A stretch of DNA of 64,000 nucleotides from Glebionis coronaria (lineage: Eukaryota > Streptophyta > Magnoliopsida > Asterales > Asteraceae), in assembly GCA_025667525.1 (NCBI GenBank), contig CM046875.1, forward strand, positions 528,203,079 to 528,267,078, read 5' to 3'. Within the stretch, counting starts at the first letter, position 1, and every line of letters begins with the position of its first letter. Under the pieces are notes generated by a model, which was not told where the DNA came from, did no database searches, and saw only the letters and a list, made by a program, of their open reading frames with translations. The translations under genes and the position numbers were made by a program. This document shows positions 1 through 11,960 of this stretch, in pieces.

Positions 1-457
1 TATTCTTGCTTTATTTTGTTTGATCGATACACGTGTCAAGGACCGGAACGCCCCTCAACACGGTGTATTTCCTTGGCAATACTTATGGAGAATATGTGAA
101 TTGGTTGTTCTTATACGTATACGTATTTACTTATAATAATATATAGAAAATATTTTTGTATTTATGAGTTTTTAAGAGAAAATACTATATGTACATAAAA
201 ACCGAGAGAATCCAATAATATATATTTTTGGGTGCAATCTCTTAGGAAAAAGATTGCTTTTTGGATTTTTTTTAATTTGTTTGGTCAATTCTTTAGGAAA
301 AGAATTGTTTTGTTAATTTTTTAGTTTTTATATATTTTTATATTTTTGATTTTTGATTTGTTTTTTATTTATGATACGTAAAAATAACGTTCACTAGGTG
401 AACGGATCCCAAAAGCCAATGAAAACCGTCAATCGATAGTCTCTCGTAAAGTCAAAG
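1..457 (-). other. Element G: internal leader downstream of the inner PBS (partial)
   Basis: This lies 3' of the PBS at 458-474 on the minus strand, where the untranslated leader of an Athila/Ogre-type element would sit. No reading frame is seen. It is AT-rich and holds two hairpins of the same design (235-256 and 286-307) and a 7-bp-arm inverted repeat around 388-404. The element continues beyond the left edge, so its coding part cannot be judged. Confidence 0.5.
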
Positions 458-474
458 AACCGGCAGCGGCGCCA
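458..474 (-). other. Element G: inner primer-binding site
   Basis: On the minus strand this begins TGGCGCCGCTGCCGG. That is one base from the TGGCGCCGTTGCCGG form complementary to the 3' end of plant tRNA-Asp, the usual PBS of Athila and Ogre/Tat elements. It recurs almost unchanged at 2521-2537. Confidence 0.7.
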
Positions 475-481
475 TTTAATA

Positions 482-2514
482 AGTCGTTTTTTGAAGTTCG
501 TTTTTCTCGGTATCGATTCAAATTGATTTCACGTTTTCTTTTAAAGACTTAATTGTTTTTGGTTAAAAATGCGTTATTTGGTATTTATACTACTTGGCAT
601 GTAAAACGAAAAAAATACTAATATAATATTCTATTATACTAAAATTGCACTATTATTATTATTGATTTACCACTAAAAAAATTTAAAACAAAATTACACT
701 ACTCAAAGTAATTCAAATTCAAACAGTTAAACGAATGGGACTAGAAAGCTTTACTACTAATTTCCAAAATTGTATTACTACACGGTATGAAATCAAACTA
801 ACCTATATGTAAATCCTAAGTTCTATCTCTAACAGGCCCTATCTTTTGATACCTAGCCCAAATCCATTTAACTAATTAAAAGCTTATACTAACAAAAGAC
901 TTTTACAAATTCTAATCTTATGTTTTATTTTATTTTTGTTACTAACTAACTCAAAGACTTTTGAAATCAAAATAAGCAGTCCTAACTTAAACTATATGAA
1001 TCAAAGGATTTTAAACTAAATTGAACATTTTTTTTAAACTAGAATTTTAACTAATCATTTAAGCAAACTATGTTATCAATCTGCTAAAACCTTCCATGTC
1101 TGACCCATTCTTTTCTAAGTCTTATTGCCTATTTGACTATCTAGCTTTGACCTACTGTATTTCTAAAATGAATCAAAGTGACTATTAAGCTTATTGAGGG
1201 ATAACAAAGCTATAACAACCACTCTCAATTGGCACACTATTAAAATGCTATTAACTCAATTCTAATACAAACATTGGCTATCTACCTATCTTATCTACCA
1301 ACTCAGTAAGTAATGCAAAGTTCTAAAAGTACTCACAAAATGCTATCTCTATCACTATACTCACTGAATGAAGGTATAAAGGCAAGTATAAGCTATCTTA
1401 ATTGACTTAACTATCAAATATGTAGCAAAGAAAACTAGAGAAATCAGAAAATAGAACCTCAAGAATTCATATCAAAATCAGAACACTAACTGAATTCTAT
1501 AGCAAACAAGTAAACTTCATAAGAGCTACACTAGAAAGACTTGAAAAGAGATGAATTATGTGACCTGTGCATCCGAAGCCACCATTGTTGGCGTAGGTCA
1601 GCGCTGTGCTGCCTTAAGAATTGACTAGAAGAACTTCGACAATAACTACAAACCAGTCCTTCGGCTTAACAGATCCAAACTTTATCAGCTTTTGTCACAG
1701 CTTATCACCATTAAGTTGTGATCAGTAAAACCGAATCCAATTTGCTGAACTGATCTACCACCAATCACCTGCATAAACAGAATGAAAAGAAAAAAAACGA
1801 AAACTTCTGAACTTCTGATCTCTGTGATGAACTGTATCAATTTACGACCAATCTTACAGCCAAAACAGGATCGAATACTTGCAGACTTAATTCTAACTAA
1901 GAAACTCGAGTAAAAATCTTATTGAACTCTATTTTTTATCTAATTGATGGAGAGCAGAACTAAGCGTTGAAAACAATTAAGTAGTTCATAAGCTCATAGG
2001 AGCTTAAGAGTTTGTTACTCAAATCTCTTGAAAATTGAGTGAACTAAAAGACTTTTAAACTGAAGATGCAAACTGTCAAATTTGATAAAAGAGAAGAATG
2101 TGAAAGCTTAAGAAAACATTTAAAAGCTCAAAAGAAGCTAAATGAAAGAAATAGACCAGTAATAAGCTCAAAATGAGCTGATGAACAGAATGCAGTTCTT
2201 AGTCAGAGGAGTAAAGGTAATTTGTAAAAGAAAATTAAATCTGAAGATTTCAACAGAATTAACAAGAATGTAACAGAACTGTAACTGATTTCAGAACTAC
2301 TCATAAACTTCACAAGCTTATGAACTACCAGGCACCAGCTTATTAAGACAGTAAAGGAGTTGTGGAAGCTTAAAGAAGAAGATGACTTTTTATTAAAGGC
2401 AGAAAGATTGTTACAAATGACAACAAAAATCAGTTACAAATTTAACACACATTTTAAAAGCTTTAACTGAATGTAAACTACTTCTACTCCTAAATTCCTA
2501 ATCTAGTGTGTGAA
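482..2514 (-). repeat. Element G: second, diverged LTR-like segment
   Basis: This stretch sits between the two PBS copies and has no supported gene. Its PBS-proximal end resembles the matching end of the LTR at 2545-5682 (shared GAAGTTCGTTTTTCTC, then TTAATTGTTTTTGGTT). Further on there are weaker matches in the same order, ending near a CTAATCTAG shared with the TATA-proximal part of that LTR. It looks like an LTR lacking its upstream (U3) part, diverged from its neighbour. A long untranslated leader is the alternative. Confidence 0.4.
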
Positions 2515-2520
2515 TTTTTA

Positions 2521-2537
2521 CCCCGGCAGCGGCGCCA
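2521..2537 (-). other. Element G: outer primer-binding site
   Basis: The minus strand reads TGGCGCCGCTGCCGGGG, a near-perfect tRNA-Asp-type PBS. It lies 7 bases beyond the end of the LTR at 2545-5682, which fixes element G on the minus strand. Confidence 0.75.
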
Positions 2538-2544
2538 TTTGAAA

Positions 2545-5500
2545 TGTGTATAGTTGGAGTTCGTTTTTCTCAGTTCTTAACAAATTGAAAGTCCTAACAA
2601 GATCGATTTTTTAATTGTTTTTGGTTGTTAAAGTATTTGGATAATCTGTAGCTAATTCAAACAAAACCTTGCTAAAATGAAAAATATAAAGTCTACTTAT
2701 ACGTAAAACAAAGTGCACATACCAAGTTTTTATTTAATTAAAATGCTAAAATGTAAATTCTACAAACTATAAGGACTGAAACTGTAAATTCAATGAAAAT
2801 TAAATGCTAAAAATGTAAAGTCAACAAGTCTAGGGACTAATTATGTAAAATCAGTAAACTAAATTGACTGAAAATGAAAATTTATCAAACAAGGTAACTA
2901 ATTTTTAACTAATTGAAAACTGCCTAACCACTTTTGAACAAACTTGAAATTTCAAGGACTTAACTTTTGCAAAACCTAAAAAATTGGAAGATTAGCCTAT
3001 ATTAGAAACTATTTAATTTCAAAAGGACCAAAGTGCAATTTTTGAAACTATTTAACCAAAAACGGGTTCAAGACAATAATAAGCTCGTTTGAGCTCGTTT
3101 CTTGACCAAATAAGCTCAAACCAATTTCAAACGTCTTAAATTTAAAAATAAGCTAGACCTGTCTAAGGAATTAAGCTAAAACTGGCTAAAACTCTGATAA
3201 GCAAATCCTAATAAGCTCAAAATAAGCTAACTGATAAGCTAAACATGCACTACTTGATTTTAATGAAGAATCTTGTTAAACAGCTCAAAAGAAAGATGGG
3301 AAATCAAGTCTCAAAGAAAATGATCAAGAAATAAGCTCTAAATCTGAAAATAAGCTAAATTGAGCTTATGTTGACTTTTGTTGACCAGATTTTTCAAAAA
3401 GCTCAAAATCTCAAAACCTACTCAGGAACACTTTTTGAATATAAATGTGAAAGAAAATTAAGCAGTTTTTGAAGTGGAAAGTGAGATATAAGAAATCAGT
3501 CCATGTTTCATTACAGGGAATTGCAATTGCTCTTATGCTTATTCAAATGCTTATTTCTCACTCAAAACAAGATACTGTACAATTTCCTTCTACACACTAA
3601 AACTTCATATATTGAATGAAAGATGAGAACTGGTTTGAAAAGATTTCATCAAGAAACAAAGATTTGCTAAGCAAATGAAAATCACAACTTTCTGAAAAGT
3701 TACTTAACAAAATCTGACCCAAACCTTTTTGTGAGCCAATTGCCTTTTTGACTAAAACCTTGACTAGAAAACGACTGAAATGTTATTGTTATGACTAAAT
3801 GACTTGAAAGGAACTAGAATTGGCCAATTGCTAAGACTTGAAAAACAATTACAAGCTAATCCCAAACACCACTTTTCTGAACTTTTACAAACTTTAATGA
3901 AGTGATTTAAAGCAAATGACCAGACTGAATGAAAAGCAATATCAAGCTAAGTTTTATAACAAGAATGAAGTGCAAATGAACTAGTTACAAGCAGTTAAAC
4001 CAACAAGAGCTCAAAATGATTTGCTAAGCTAAAATGACTGATAAATGTTGAAAATAGGACAAGTGAAGGACTAATAAGCAAGTTTTAAGCTACAAATACA
4101 CTACTCAAACACTAAAATCAAATCAATTACTAGCTAAACACCTTTTATCATGCAGTCAAATAGGATTAAGCTAGGTATTAAGCATGCAATCAACAATTGA
4201 GTGGAACAAGAACTAAGAATTGTGAAACCTTCAAGCTTAGGCCTCCATTGGGGAGTAGAGAAGCGCTGAGCTTTCTAAGCTAGTGCTAACCACCACCTTA
4301 GCACTAGAAACAACCAAACATCTACAAATCAGCAACTATCATCACCATAATCTTCATTGATGAATTGAAAAGCTTCAAAATCTGCTAGAACTGGAATTGG
4401 ATGAACATAACAGGATCAACAGCTACAATCTTCTCAATTAGCTAATCATGATCTAATGGTGATCATAACTAGCTAATAACAGCAACAAAGTAACAATCAA
4501 GCAGGGTATGAACAGTAAAAGAGCAATGAAGAATTTGGAGGGAAAATGGAAATTTTATTGATTGAATTGGAAAGGTAGTTACAAAGTTGGTAATTTGTTA
4601 CAACTAATAACAAACTCAAGAGTTTGTCAGACTCTTGAGTTGTTAAGCTAAAATCTAACAAAGATGAGAGAAAACTATAAGTGTGTGTGTTTTCACACTT
4701 TTCTACATTACAAGAAATGAAGGCTAATCTAGGGTATTTATAGACTAAAAATGTAAAGTGGTTGGGGTTGGTGACGTGTTAGAACCAATCAAAAGCTTCC
4801 ACGTGGACAATTCAGCTCAATTGAATTTGCAGATGAAGAACACTTTTGGGGATTTTTGATTGAAATGTTGTCATGTTAATTGAGTTGTATGGTTGTATTC
4901 GTCTCTAAAAAACGATCACTTTTCATATTTACATCATCTTCTGAAACGCATTCTAGCTCAAACCCGATCCTGGTAAATTTGTTGAAGAAGATGACACGTG
5001 GCACATTGTTATTGGTCTTCAAAAGCTCACACGGATCATTATCCAAGTTGGATAAACCTGATTATTACATGGTGTGTTTCTATTGGTGGAGAAAGTGTGA
5101 GTGCGCAGCACTGTTGGGATACGGCCATTTACTGCCAAATGAAGTTAGTGGCCAGGTGTCACTTGAGTTGGCAATCCATGTTTTTAGTTTCCTTGCTTCC
5201 CATTGGTTGAGAGTGTTAGACACGGATCAAGCATAACAAGACTTTCCAAAAATGGCAAAAATGACCCTTGTACTTGGCAGTTTTGTGATTTAAGCTATAA
5301 TCTTCATTTCTTTGGCATAAATGGTCCTTCAAACTTCATTCTTGAACACAATTGATCCTTTTGACTTAGTTGACTGAGAGTTGACCAGATTTGACTTTGA
5401 TCTTGACTTTGACAAATTTACACTTTTGGTCCTTCATCTTTGGCAGATTGTCAAGAAAGGTCCTTTGTCTTCAAACTCTTGTCACTTTTGATCCTTCTTT

Positions 5501-5682
5501 GTCTTTTTCATCAAATTAAGCTTGATTTTCCTTTTTTTTCTTGAAATTGCATCCTTCTTACCTATTTGAGCACAAACACAAAACATACCACATAATTCCG
5601 CTTTATAGCACAAAGTTTAGGTATTTTTCTTGTGTTTTAGGATGATTTATTGATAAATTGATATGAGTTTTTGCTCATATCA
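2545..5682 (-). repeat. Element G: LTR, Athila/Ogre-type
   Basis: On the minus strand this runs from TGATATGAG at 5682 to ...TACACA at 2545, about 3.1 kb, followed by a PBS. The TG...CA ends, the PBS and a TATA box support the LTR call. There is no coding capacity; open frames near 4880-5236 have no family resemblance. The region around 2600-4200 is dense in AAGCTCA/AATAAGCT words. The first 24 bases form a hairpin (TGATATGAG, 6-base loop, CTCATATCA). The right edge falls within Tat-lineage integrase sequence, so G inserted into element F. The matching TSD copy would lie left of the window. Confidence 0.6.
4735..4743 (-). promoter_or_regulatory. TATA box of element G LTR
   Basis: The minus strand reads CTATAAATA about 0.94 kb into the LTR, a plausible U3/R boundary for a 3.1-kb LTR. 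Transcription would start roughly 30 bases further along the minus strand, near 4705. Confidence 0.5.
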
Positions 5683-6134
5683 GGCGCATAGGACTATGAT
5701 CAAAACAGCCAACGAAGACACTCCATTTGCATTGGCCTACGGCACTGAAGCTGTTATACCAGCAGAAATCGGAATGCCTACCATCCGCACGGCGGAGGTT
5801 AATGTTGTCACGAACGACGAGCAACTGCGAATCAACCTGGATTTATTGGCAGAGAAAAGGGAGTTAGCAGCCATCAATGAGGCTAAGTCCAAGGCTAACA
5901 TGAAGGCTTATTATGACGCCAAGGTTAAAGGTGTTTCTTTTCGACCGGGAGACTGTCTATCGTGCTAACGAAGCAAGTCGAGCGGAGAATACAAGAAAGC
6001 TGGGCCCTAAATGGGAAGGACCGTATGAGGTCACGGAAGCCTTAGGACGAGGCGTGTATAAGTTGCGTGACATGGATGGCCGCGATCTGGAACGCACATG
6101 GAACATCTCCAATCTTAAAAGGTGCTATCTTTGA
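5683..6134 (+). pseudogene. Integrase C-terminal fragment of Tat-lineage pol
   Basis: This encodes the region after the integrase core, ending in the GPKWEGPYEV (GPY/F-like) domain and the pol C-terminus ...SNLKRCYL. It is close to the end of element C's pol (I count 53 of 59 matching residues over one stretch). It begins abruptly at the element G junction, so core and catalytic residues are absent. Relative to C, two bases are missing near 5953 (GACTACGTC became GACTGTC), which shifts the frame. It is a 5'-truncated, frameshifted relic. Confidence 0.85.
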
Positions 6135-6847
6135 AAGCTACGGCTTCCGCATGGATACTTCGCTACACTTGGCATTAATGAAGATCCATGTACTCTATCT
6201 GTTTTGTTTCTTATGTTTTTTCTAGGTTCTTTTTTTGTTTTACGACTTCCCATTCTTGTTCAAACAAAAAATGTAAATGTTCTAATAAAATGTCGTGGTG
6301 CCTAGCTAGCTCCACGGCTTGTTTCGTGCAAATTATTTTTCTTGGAATTTTGTTAGTCATGTGAATTTTAGTTATTATTATAATATGCCATGTCTCATTC
6401 ATATGCATTCATTCAATCACCGTACATGTACTATACGCCTCCAGGCAGGGTAAGAGGATTAAGTGAACCTACTAATTCAACTTGCCGCGTAAGAGGGATG
6501 CAACCCCAGCGACGCGGATCATGTATCCTTACTAGACACCTTACTCACAAGACGTTGTGGTAAGTTTCCGTATGCCGTACTCACGCAGTACTTTGCATAG
6601 TAAAGACGCACGTCGCATGTCTAGTAAATTATAGACTTGAATGTATATCCTCTTTTGTTTAAGACGTGACATGTCATGCAGTATCGGTATATGATATTTA
6701 ACAAAATAAAAATACACAAGTTTCGAAATCATAACAAAATGGCTGTGGTTATCACGGACTTACATACAAAAGACAGTTATTTCACACATCAGTCTTAGCC
6801 GTGTACATGCACGGACGAATAAAAGCTACAAATGTTTACAAGATAAA
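6135..6847 (+). other. Element F: noncoding stretch between pol and the antisense gene
   Basis: No gene is seen. It is closely similar in sequence to element C at 25232-25970, including a CTAGCTAGCTCCACGG motif and a segment rich in CGCCTCCAGGC and GTAAGAGG words. Plus-strand pol transcripts and minus-strand transcripts of the antisense gene converge here, so it probably carries both 3' ends. Confidence 0.6.
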
Positions 6848-9589
6848 TTACAACGGAGGTAGGAATTCGCCTATGTCCTTCTTCCCTTCTTCGATCATGG
6901 CACGGAGGGCCTCCCCGTGAGCGTTCTTCCCATCCTGCGCCTTGATCGCAGTCGCATCCAATGCCTCAGCAAGCAGTTTTTCACCTTTCATTACTTTTGA
7001 CACGGAGTCGTAAGTAGGCAAGGTCAGTTGGATGGGATCCGCAGTAAGCTTGGACATTACCAGCTCGTTAGGAGCATCCTTCAGCGCCTCCAGCTCGTCC
7101 AAAAGAGGATGTTGGATTTCAGCAAGTGCATCCATTGACGCGGTCATCTTGTTCGCAGCTGAAGGGTTATGATAGGGGTGCTGAGTAATATCTTCGTTCT
7201 TACCTATCAATTCCGCAGCCTGGACCAAGCCCTCATGCCTACCACGGTCAATCCCATCTGAAACGACCCCGACGAATGCTTGCAGCGGGTACGGGGCTTC
7301 CATAACCTTGCTTACGGCAAGGCGCATTCCTTGTCCAATCATCCACCTGCGCCCAGCTATGGCAGATAGCAAAGGAGGACACATCCTTTCAGCACAATCT
7401 GTGACCATCTTGCTTAGCTCCTCCTTAGTTGTTGCAGCTTGCTCGTCCAAATTGGTCCGCACTTGTGCTAGCTCATCCTTCAGCGCATCGCGCTCCTGTG
7501 TGATGTTGAATGCTTGCACGGTTACGGCTTTGGTAGAGGTTTCGGCCGTGGACACCTGCATATGGGACTTAGAGTTATCACAAGGATAATATGTTTTTTT
7601 TCTTGGGTAAAAAAAATATATATATAATATTCTGGTTGAAAGTATACCTTCTCGTTAGATGCGGCTACGAGGGCCTCGAGCTCGGCGATGCGTTTTTCTC
7701 AGTTGTTGGCGTGATGGGCTTGCTCCTTCACTGTAGCCTCGGCCGTAACCAACGCCGTTTGCAAGGAAGCAATGGTCTTCTCATTTTTCACAACTAATGC
7801 CTCACGAAGAGCTATCCTTTTGTCTGCACGCTTCACATTTGCCAGGGCCTTGATCAGACGGCGTCTTAAGGCGGCACCCACTGTCACTTGATGTGCGGAT
7901 GACACATCAAACTGCTCCAGCAAAGACTCATGGTCTAGCTCGTCCAAGTCTTGAGCAAGGGCCGGAGGGGTAATATGCTCGATAAATTCCGAACACTCAG
8001 ACTCCGCCTCCAACCTTGTTAAACTGGAGAGATTCCAGGCTAAGCGCAGGCTATTCTCTGGTCCTTCGGGGAGTGGCTCCTCGGCGTGTGTCGCAGCAAG
8101 GGATGGAGGTTTGATTGATGTTGTGGGGGAAGGGTTCCTTTCCACCTCTTCTTCTTGAACTACAGTCGACGGATCTGTCCTGTTATTTACATATCCAACT
8201 TCTGATTAGGAATCTTATATTTAACAAGCGAAAAGACAAGGAAAGACTGAAAGACGAGGGATGCTTACGTGGTACCCGTCGCTTGTTCCGGGGCGGTAGG
8301 AGCTACGGAACTCACGGGGGTAGCCCGCCAGACTTGTTCATCCAGGTGCGGCGTGGGGTTGGCCTGGTCCGTCGCAGTGCCGCTCCCATCTTGGTACTGC
8401 GGATGGTCCTTCCTTAGTTTCTTTGGGGGAGCATTCGAGGCCCCCGCCTCATCCCCTAGTGTCTTTGTCACCCTCCTGGTGGTCTTTCTCTTTCTGGATG
8501 TGGGCTTGGAGGACCCAGAGGTTTGAGTGATGTCTTCATCCTCAAGGTTGAGGAAATCACCTTCATCTTCCTGGTGCGTCACGGCGCCCTCTAACAGCAG
8601 CTCTCCACCATCTTCATTCTGGAAATCCAAAGGGGATTTCTCGAAAATAGGCTCCTCTTCATTCGATCTTTTCTCGGAAGTTTCTTCGAGTGGAATGGTA
8701 CGGTCTGCGGTCGCATCGAGGAGGGGGGATTCATTCTTCTTTAATGGGCGGAATCCTTCAGGCACCTTCATTGGGTCGCCCTGGCGCAATAATCCGTGTA
8801 GGTTCATCTCTGCGGACATTTATAAATACACGGGTCAGTACGGTCCTACAATACAAATAACGTCTATCACATCTACAAAGTATAAGTAAACCTACCCTGT
8901 CCACGCTCTGTCAGAAAGCACGGATATAAGTCCTCCCTCCCATAATAACGATGGCTTAATCCTACTAAGCACAGAAAATGTTCCAGCAACCCCTTATGGA
9001 ATTCTGTGCGATGGGTATCTAGTATTTTCAGGTCTCTGCTGCTATAGTCTTTGGATTTGGGCGGAGAATCTTTGGGTACCCTGGTTTTAAGGACGAATGG
9101 AGTGGGGAATACTTTTTCATCAACAAAAAAGTAATGGTCATACCAGTTCTTAAGGGAGTCTAAGGGCTTCCTATACGTCATGGGGGCGTTCCCGGATCGT
9201 TTTTTAAACGATAGCCACCCATTCACTAGTTGGGGGGAGTAAAACGCCCTGAATAGGTTCACGGTCGGAGTTACATCGCATGTATGACAGGTAATTTCAA
9301 ATTGATTGATTTTACACGCCCCTATACAGTGAAGTTGGGTTATGTGGAAATCATAGTATAAAAGCATATCTACCAGGAATTTAGACAGGGGGATACGGTA
9401 GTTGGCCGAGTCAAATAGGCGCGTGTACACGCCTATCTTCCCCTTTGGTGCATCCGTAATTGCCTCACCCTCACCTGGATAGGTGGGGTGTACGCTTTCG
9501 GGAATATAATACTTCGACAAAAAGTCTATGTATTTTTTCGCAGACATCACGTTCAGGACATCCGTGATAAGAGGGTTGTCCTTTACCAT
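6848..9589 (-). pseudogene. Antisense gene of element F: plant putative gypsy-type (PF04195-like) protein, 4 exons, one stop
   Basis: I infer four exons on the minus strand: 9589-8896, 8809-8269, 8179-7648 and 7555-6848. Introns have GT...AG ends and phases that join in frame (824 codons). Exon 1 carries the KIGVYTRLFD...ANYR...GWLSFKKR signature of the plant 'putative gypsy type transposon' family (PF04195). Exon 2 is acidic/basic low complexity with a KKLRKDHPQYQ motif. Exons 3-4 are largely coiled-coil-like, with an AIAGRRWMIGQG motif. The start ATG at 9589 lies about 150 bases downstream of a minus-strand TATA box. A TGA at 7699-7701 in exon 3 breaks the frame, probably a former CGA. Antisense genes between pol and the 3' LTR are known in Tat/Grande-type elements; their function is not settled. 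Confidence 0.7.
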
Positions 9590-9740
9590 GTTTTATAAAA
9601 AGGGTTTGTAAGGCATGATGATCTAACCTGCGGCGGAGGAAATCCGTGGAATAGAAGGCAAAAGTTTGGAGGATGGAGCTTAGGAGTAACAATGGCGGAA
9701 AAGAGTATGAACTGTGTGTGTAACAAATACACACACCAAC

Positions 9741-9750
9741 TCTTATATAG
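9741..9750 (-). promoter_or_regulatory. TATA box of element F antisense gene
   Basis: The minus strand reads CTATATAAGA, with the start codon about 150 bases downstream. Element C has TATAAATAAG at the equivalent place (29001-29010), beside the shared word GGTTGCCTC. This conservation supports an antisense promoter separate from the LTR. Confidence 0.6.
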
Positions 9751-10184
9751 GGTTGCCTCAATTTCCGAGGTAACGTGGATGTCTGACACGTGTAGGCCAC
9801 TACGCCTATCCAACGGATGGGTTTCTGACACTTCTGAAACGTCAGAAGGGACCCACGGGTCACTTCTTAGCAGTTTTACGTGGCTCAATGGTGGGCATTA
9901 ATGGTGCACTTTTGTAGAAGTGCGGCTGACCAGTTGACTACCATTAATGCATTTATTCTTGTGTCGGGATATGCGGTCTTACGTAAGACGATATTCAATG
10001 CAACATTTAATTTGTCTCGGCCGTTACATGCGGCTGAGGTGCTATTGGAATAACATTCCTAAGACAGGCAGCCACGTGCGGCCAAAGCAAAATATTAAAT
10101 ATTTATCATTCCCTAGGTCTTTCTTGGTATGTCCGGAGAGCATCTTGATAGTCTAGAGGTTACGCCTACGGCTGTAACAACTAG
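9751..10184 (+). other. Element F: noncoding stretch before the PPT
   Basis: No gene is seen. This holds the presumed upstream region of the antisense promoter and is alignable with element C at 29011-29434 (shared GCGGNCTTACGTAAGAC and GTCTAGAGGTTACGCC words). Confidence 0.5.
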
Positions 10185-10196
10185 ACTGGGGGGACA
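10185..10196 (+). other. Element F polypurine tract
   Basis: ACTGGGGGGACA lies directly before the LTR start TGATGACG. It is identical to the tract at 29435-29446 in element C. Confidence 0.8.
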
Positions 10197-10781
10197 TGAT
10201 GACGTATAGTCCCCAGCCGGGTCAGGAACCCGGCCCACGGGTACTACCTGTATCCGGCCCATCACAGATGGGCGGGAATAATGTCATTTGAGCTCATAGG
10301 CTTGGATGAACAGTAACCGCACACACGTGTGCGGCCCACGGCCCGGCACGGCCGTTACAGGGTTAGACAGAATCATATTCTGTCTATGAATAGGATTTAC
10401 CCCAAAGAAGAGGATATTCACTCACCATAATTAGAAGATAACAATCAATCTAATTCTGATACTTATCCTTTCCTTGGGGCCGAAGTATCAGTGACAGCCC
10501 ACTAGGGTTTCACTGCCTATAAAAGGAACCCCCAAGGGTTCCACAAAGGTATTACGTTCTATACACTCTCAACTCATCCGATTCCTATAAACCCTAACCG
10601 ATTACTTACTCTCACGCCGGAGTCTAATCGTGGGAAACATTCCCACGGTAAGTCTAACGCGTGTTGTTTAGTGTGCTTGATCCCAACCATACAGTTCACT
10701 TGGTGCAGGAGCCGGAGCCCAGCCAGCCCGAATTAAGCCTAATTCGGGTCTAGCAAGGATCACCCAACTTTTGCATCAACA
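10197..10781 (+). repeat. Element F 3' LTR
   Basis: A 585-bp LTR from TGATGACG to GCATCAACA, similar to but clearly diverged from the 574-bp LTRs of element C. It contains TATAAAAG at 10518-10525. Element A's LTR resumes at 10782, which marks the insertion edge. Confidence 0.85.
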
Positions 10782-10819
10782 GTAAAGACATAAATGTAAA
10801 GGAAAGTATCGACACGATG

Positions 10820-10827
10820 ATTTATAG
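10820..10827 (-). promoter_or_regulatory. TATA box of element A 3' LTR
   Basis: The minus strand reads CTATAAAT shortly after a GGAGTGGAGTAGGG-type stretch. Element B has CTATAAAT in the same context at 33931-33938. Element F is inserted about 40 bases downstream, near the expected transcription start. Confidence 0.5.
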
Positions 10828-11727
10828 TGGTTCGGTCACGAAGCTCCTCTTCGCCCTACTCCACTCCTCGAGTACACCTTACTCGAGAGTTACTTCACTA
10901 GTCAACAAAACTCCTTTCAAGGCGGAGAAAACCATACACGTCGCTTACACATTTCCGACACTAAGCTAGATGTCGAGTCCTAATCTTAGGTAGGACCAAT
11001 CTACACAACGTTGCCCACTTCACCATTTAACGACACAAGGCTAGATGTCGAGTTCTAATCAAAAGCTAGAACCAATCTTCACGACTCTTCACTTTGAAGC
11101 TAAGTGAGAACTTCACACAACACAACTAATAATCACTTTAAAGTTTAGTGAGAACTCACAAGACACAACCACATCACTTTAGAGTTTAGTGAGAACTACC
11201 TAGACACAACCACATCACTTTAGAGTTTAGTGAGAACTACCAAGAGACAACCTAATCTACCCACTAGTTATGTTTTATGGCCCAACATAACAAACCTTGT
11301 GTTTTATGGCCTAAACACATAAACCATATAGATCTAAGCACACAACACTTAGACCTATAACTCTAACACTATATCCAAGTACTAACAAGACTTAGATCTA
11401 CACAACTAACACCTAATCCAAGGATACCCATCACTTGGATATTCTACCCTTACAAACACATCCAAGTGTACCCACAACTTGGATCTTCTACATATACATA
11501 GTAGGAAGACAATAATCATGAATTGATCTAGAGAGATCTTCATCATGTTATGACTCTAGACACTATCACTTCACAAGGGTGAAAGTGTTCTTCTCATTGC
11601 TCTTGAGGAGGATGAGGCAAATGAGGAATGGGATGTTGGAAGGTTTTTGTTTGTTTTTCCTCAGAACAAATAGAAGATAATAGTTTTCTATTTATAGCCA
11701 ACTCTTGCCTTGGTGAGCACCTTTTTA

Positions 11728-11787
11728 CCCAATGGATAAAAGAGTGGACTACCCATTGGATAAAAGAGTGGACTACCCATTGGATAA
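11728..11787 (+). repeat. 25-bp tandem repeat in element A LTR
   Basis: Three units of roughly CCCATTGGATAAAAGAGTGG plus ACTA. The same array in the 5' LTR is where element E inserted (50255). Confidence 0.8.
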
Positions 11788-11960
11788 AAGGATGCACCTT
11801 ATATTCTTGGAGCCCAAATTCAAAATTTGAAATTTGAATTTATTTTCTTCCCTCCATCTTCTAGAAGTAAATTCAAAATTTGAATTTTGAATTTATTAGT
11901 TTCCCTCCATCTTCTAGAAGCTTCCAAAAATCTTGAGTAAGCCTAAACCGGCTTGACTGC

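Larger units (their letters stand above)
5683..10781 (+). mobile_element. Element F: 3' part of a Tat-lineage Ty3/gypsy element
   Basis: Present in order are the integrase C-terminal part, a noncoding stretch, an antisense four-exon gene, a PPT and a 585-bp LTR. The order matches element C at 24780-30020. The 5' two thirds are missing because element G interrupts it at 5682/5683; the remainder may lie left of the window. Its LTR abuts element A's LTR at 10781/10782, so F inserted into A. Confidence 0.85.

Noticed and set aside
4880..5236. 118-codon plus-strand frame
   Set aside because: Lies in element G's LTR (U3), no family resemblance, composition like its surroundings.
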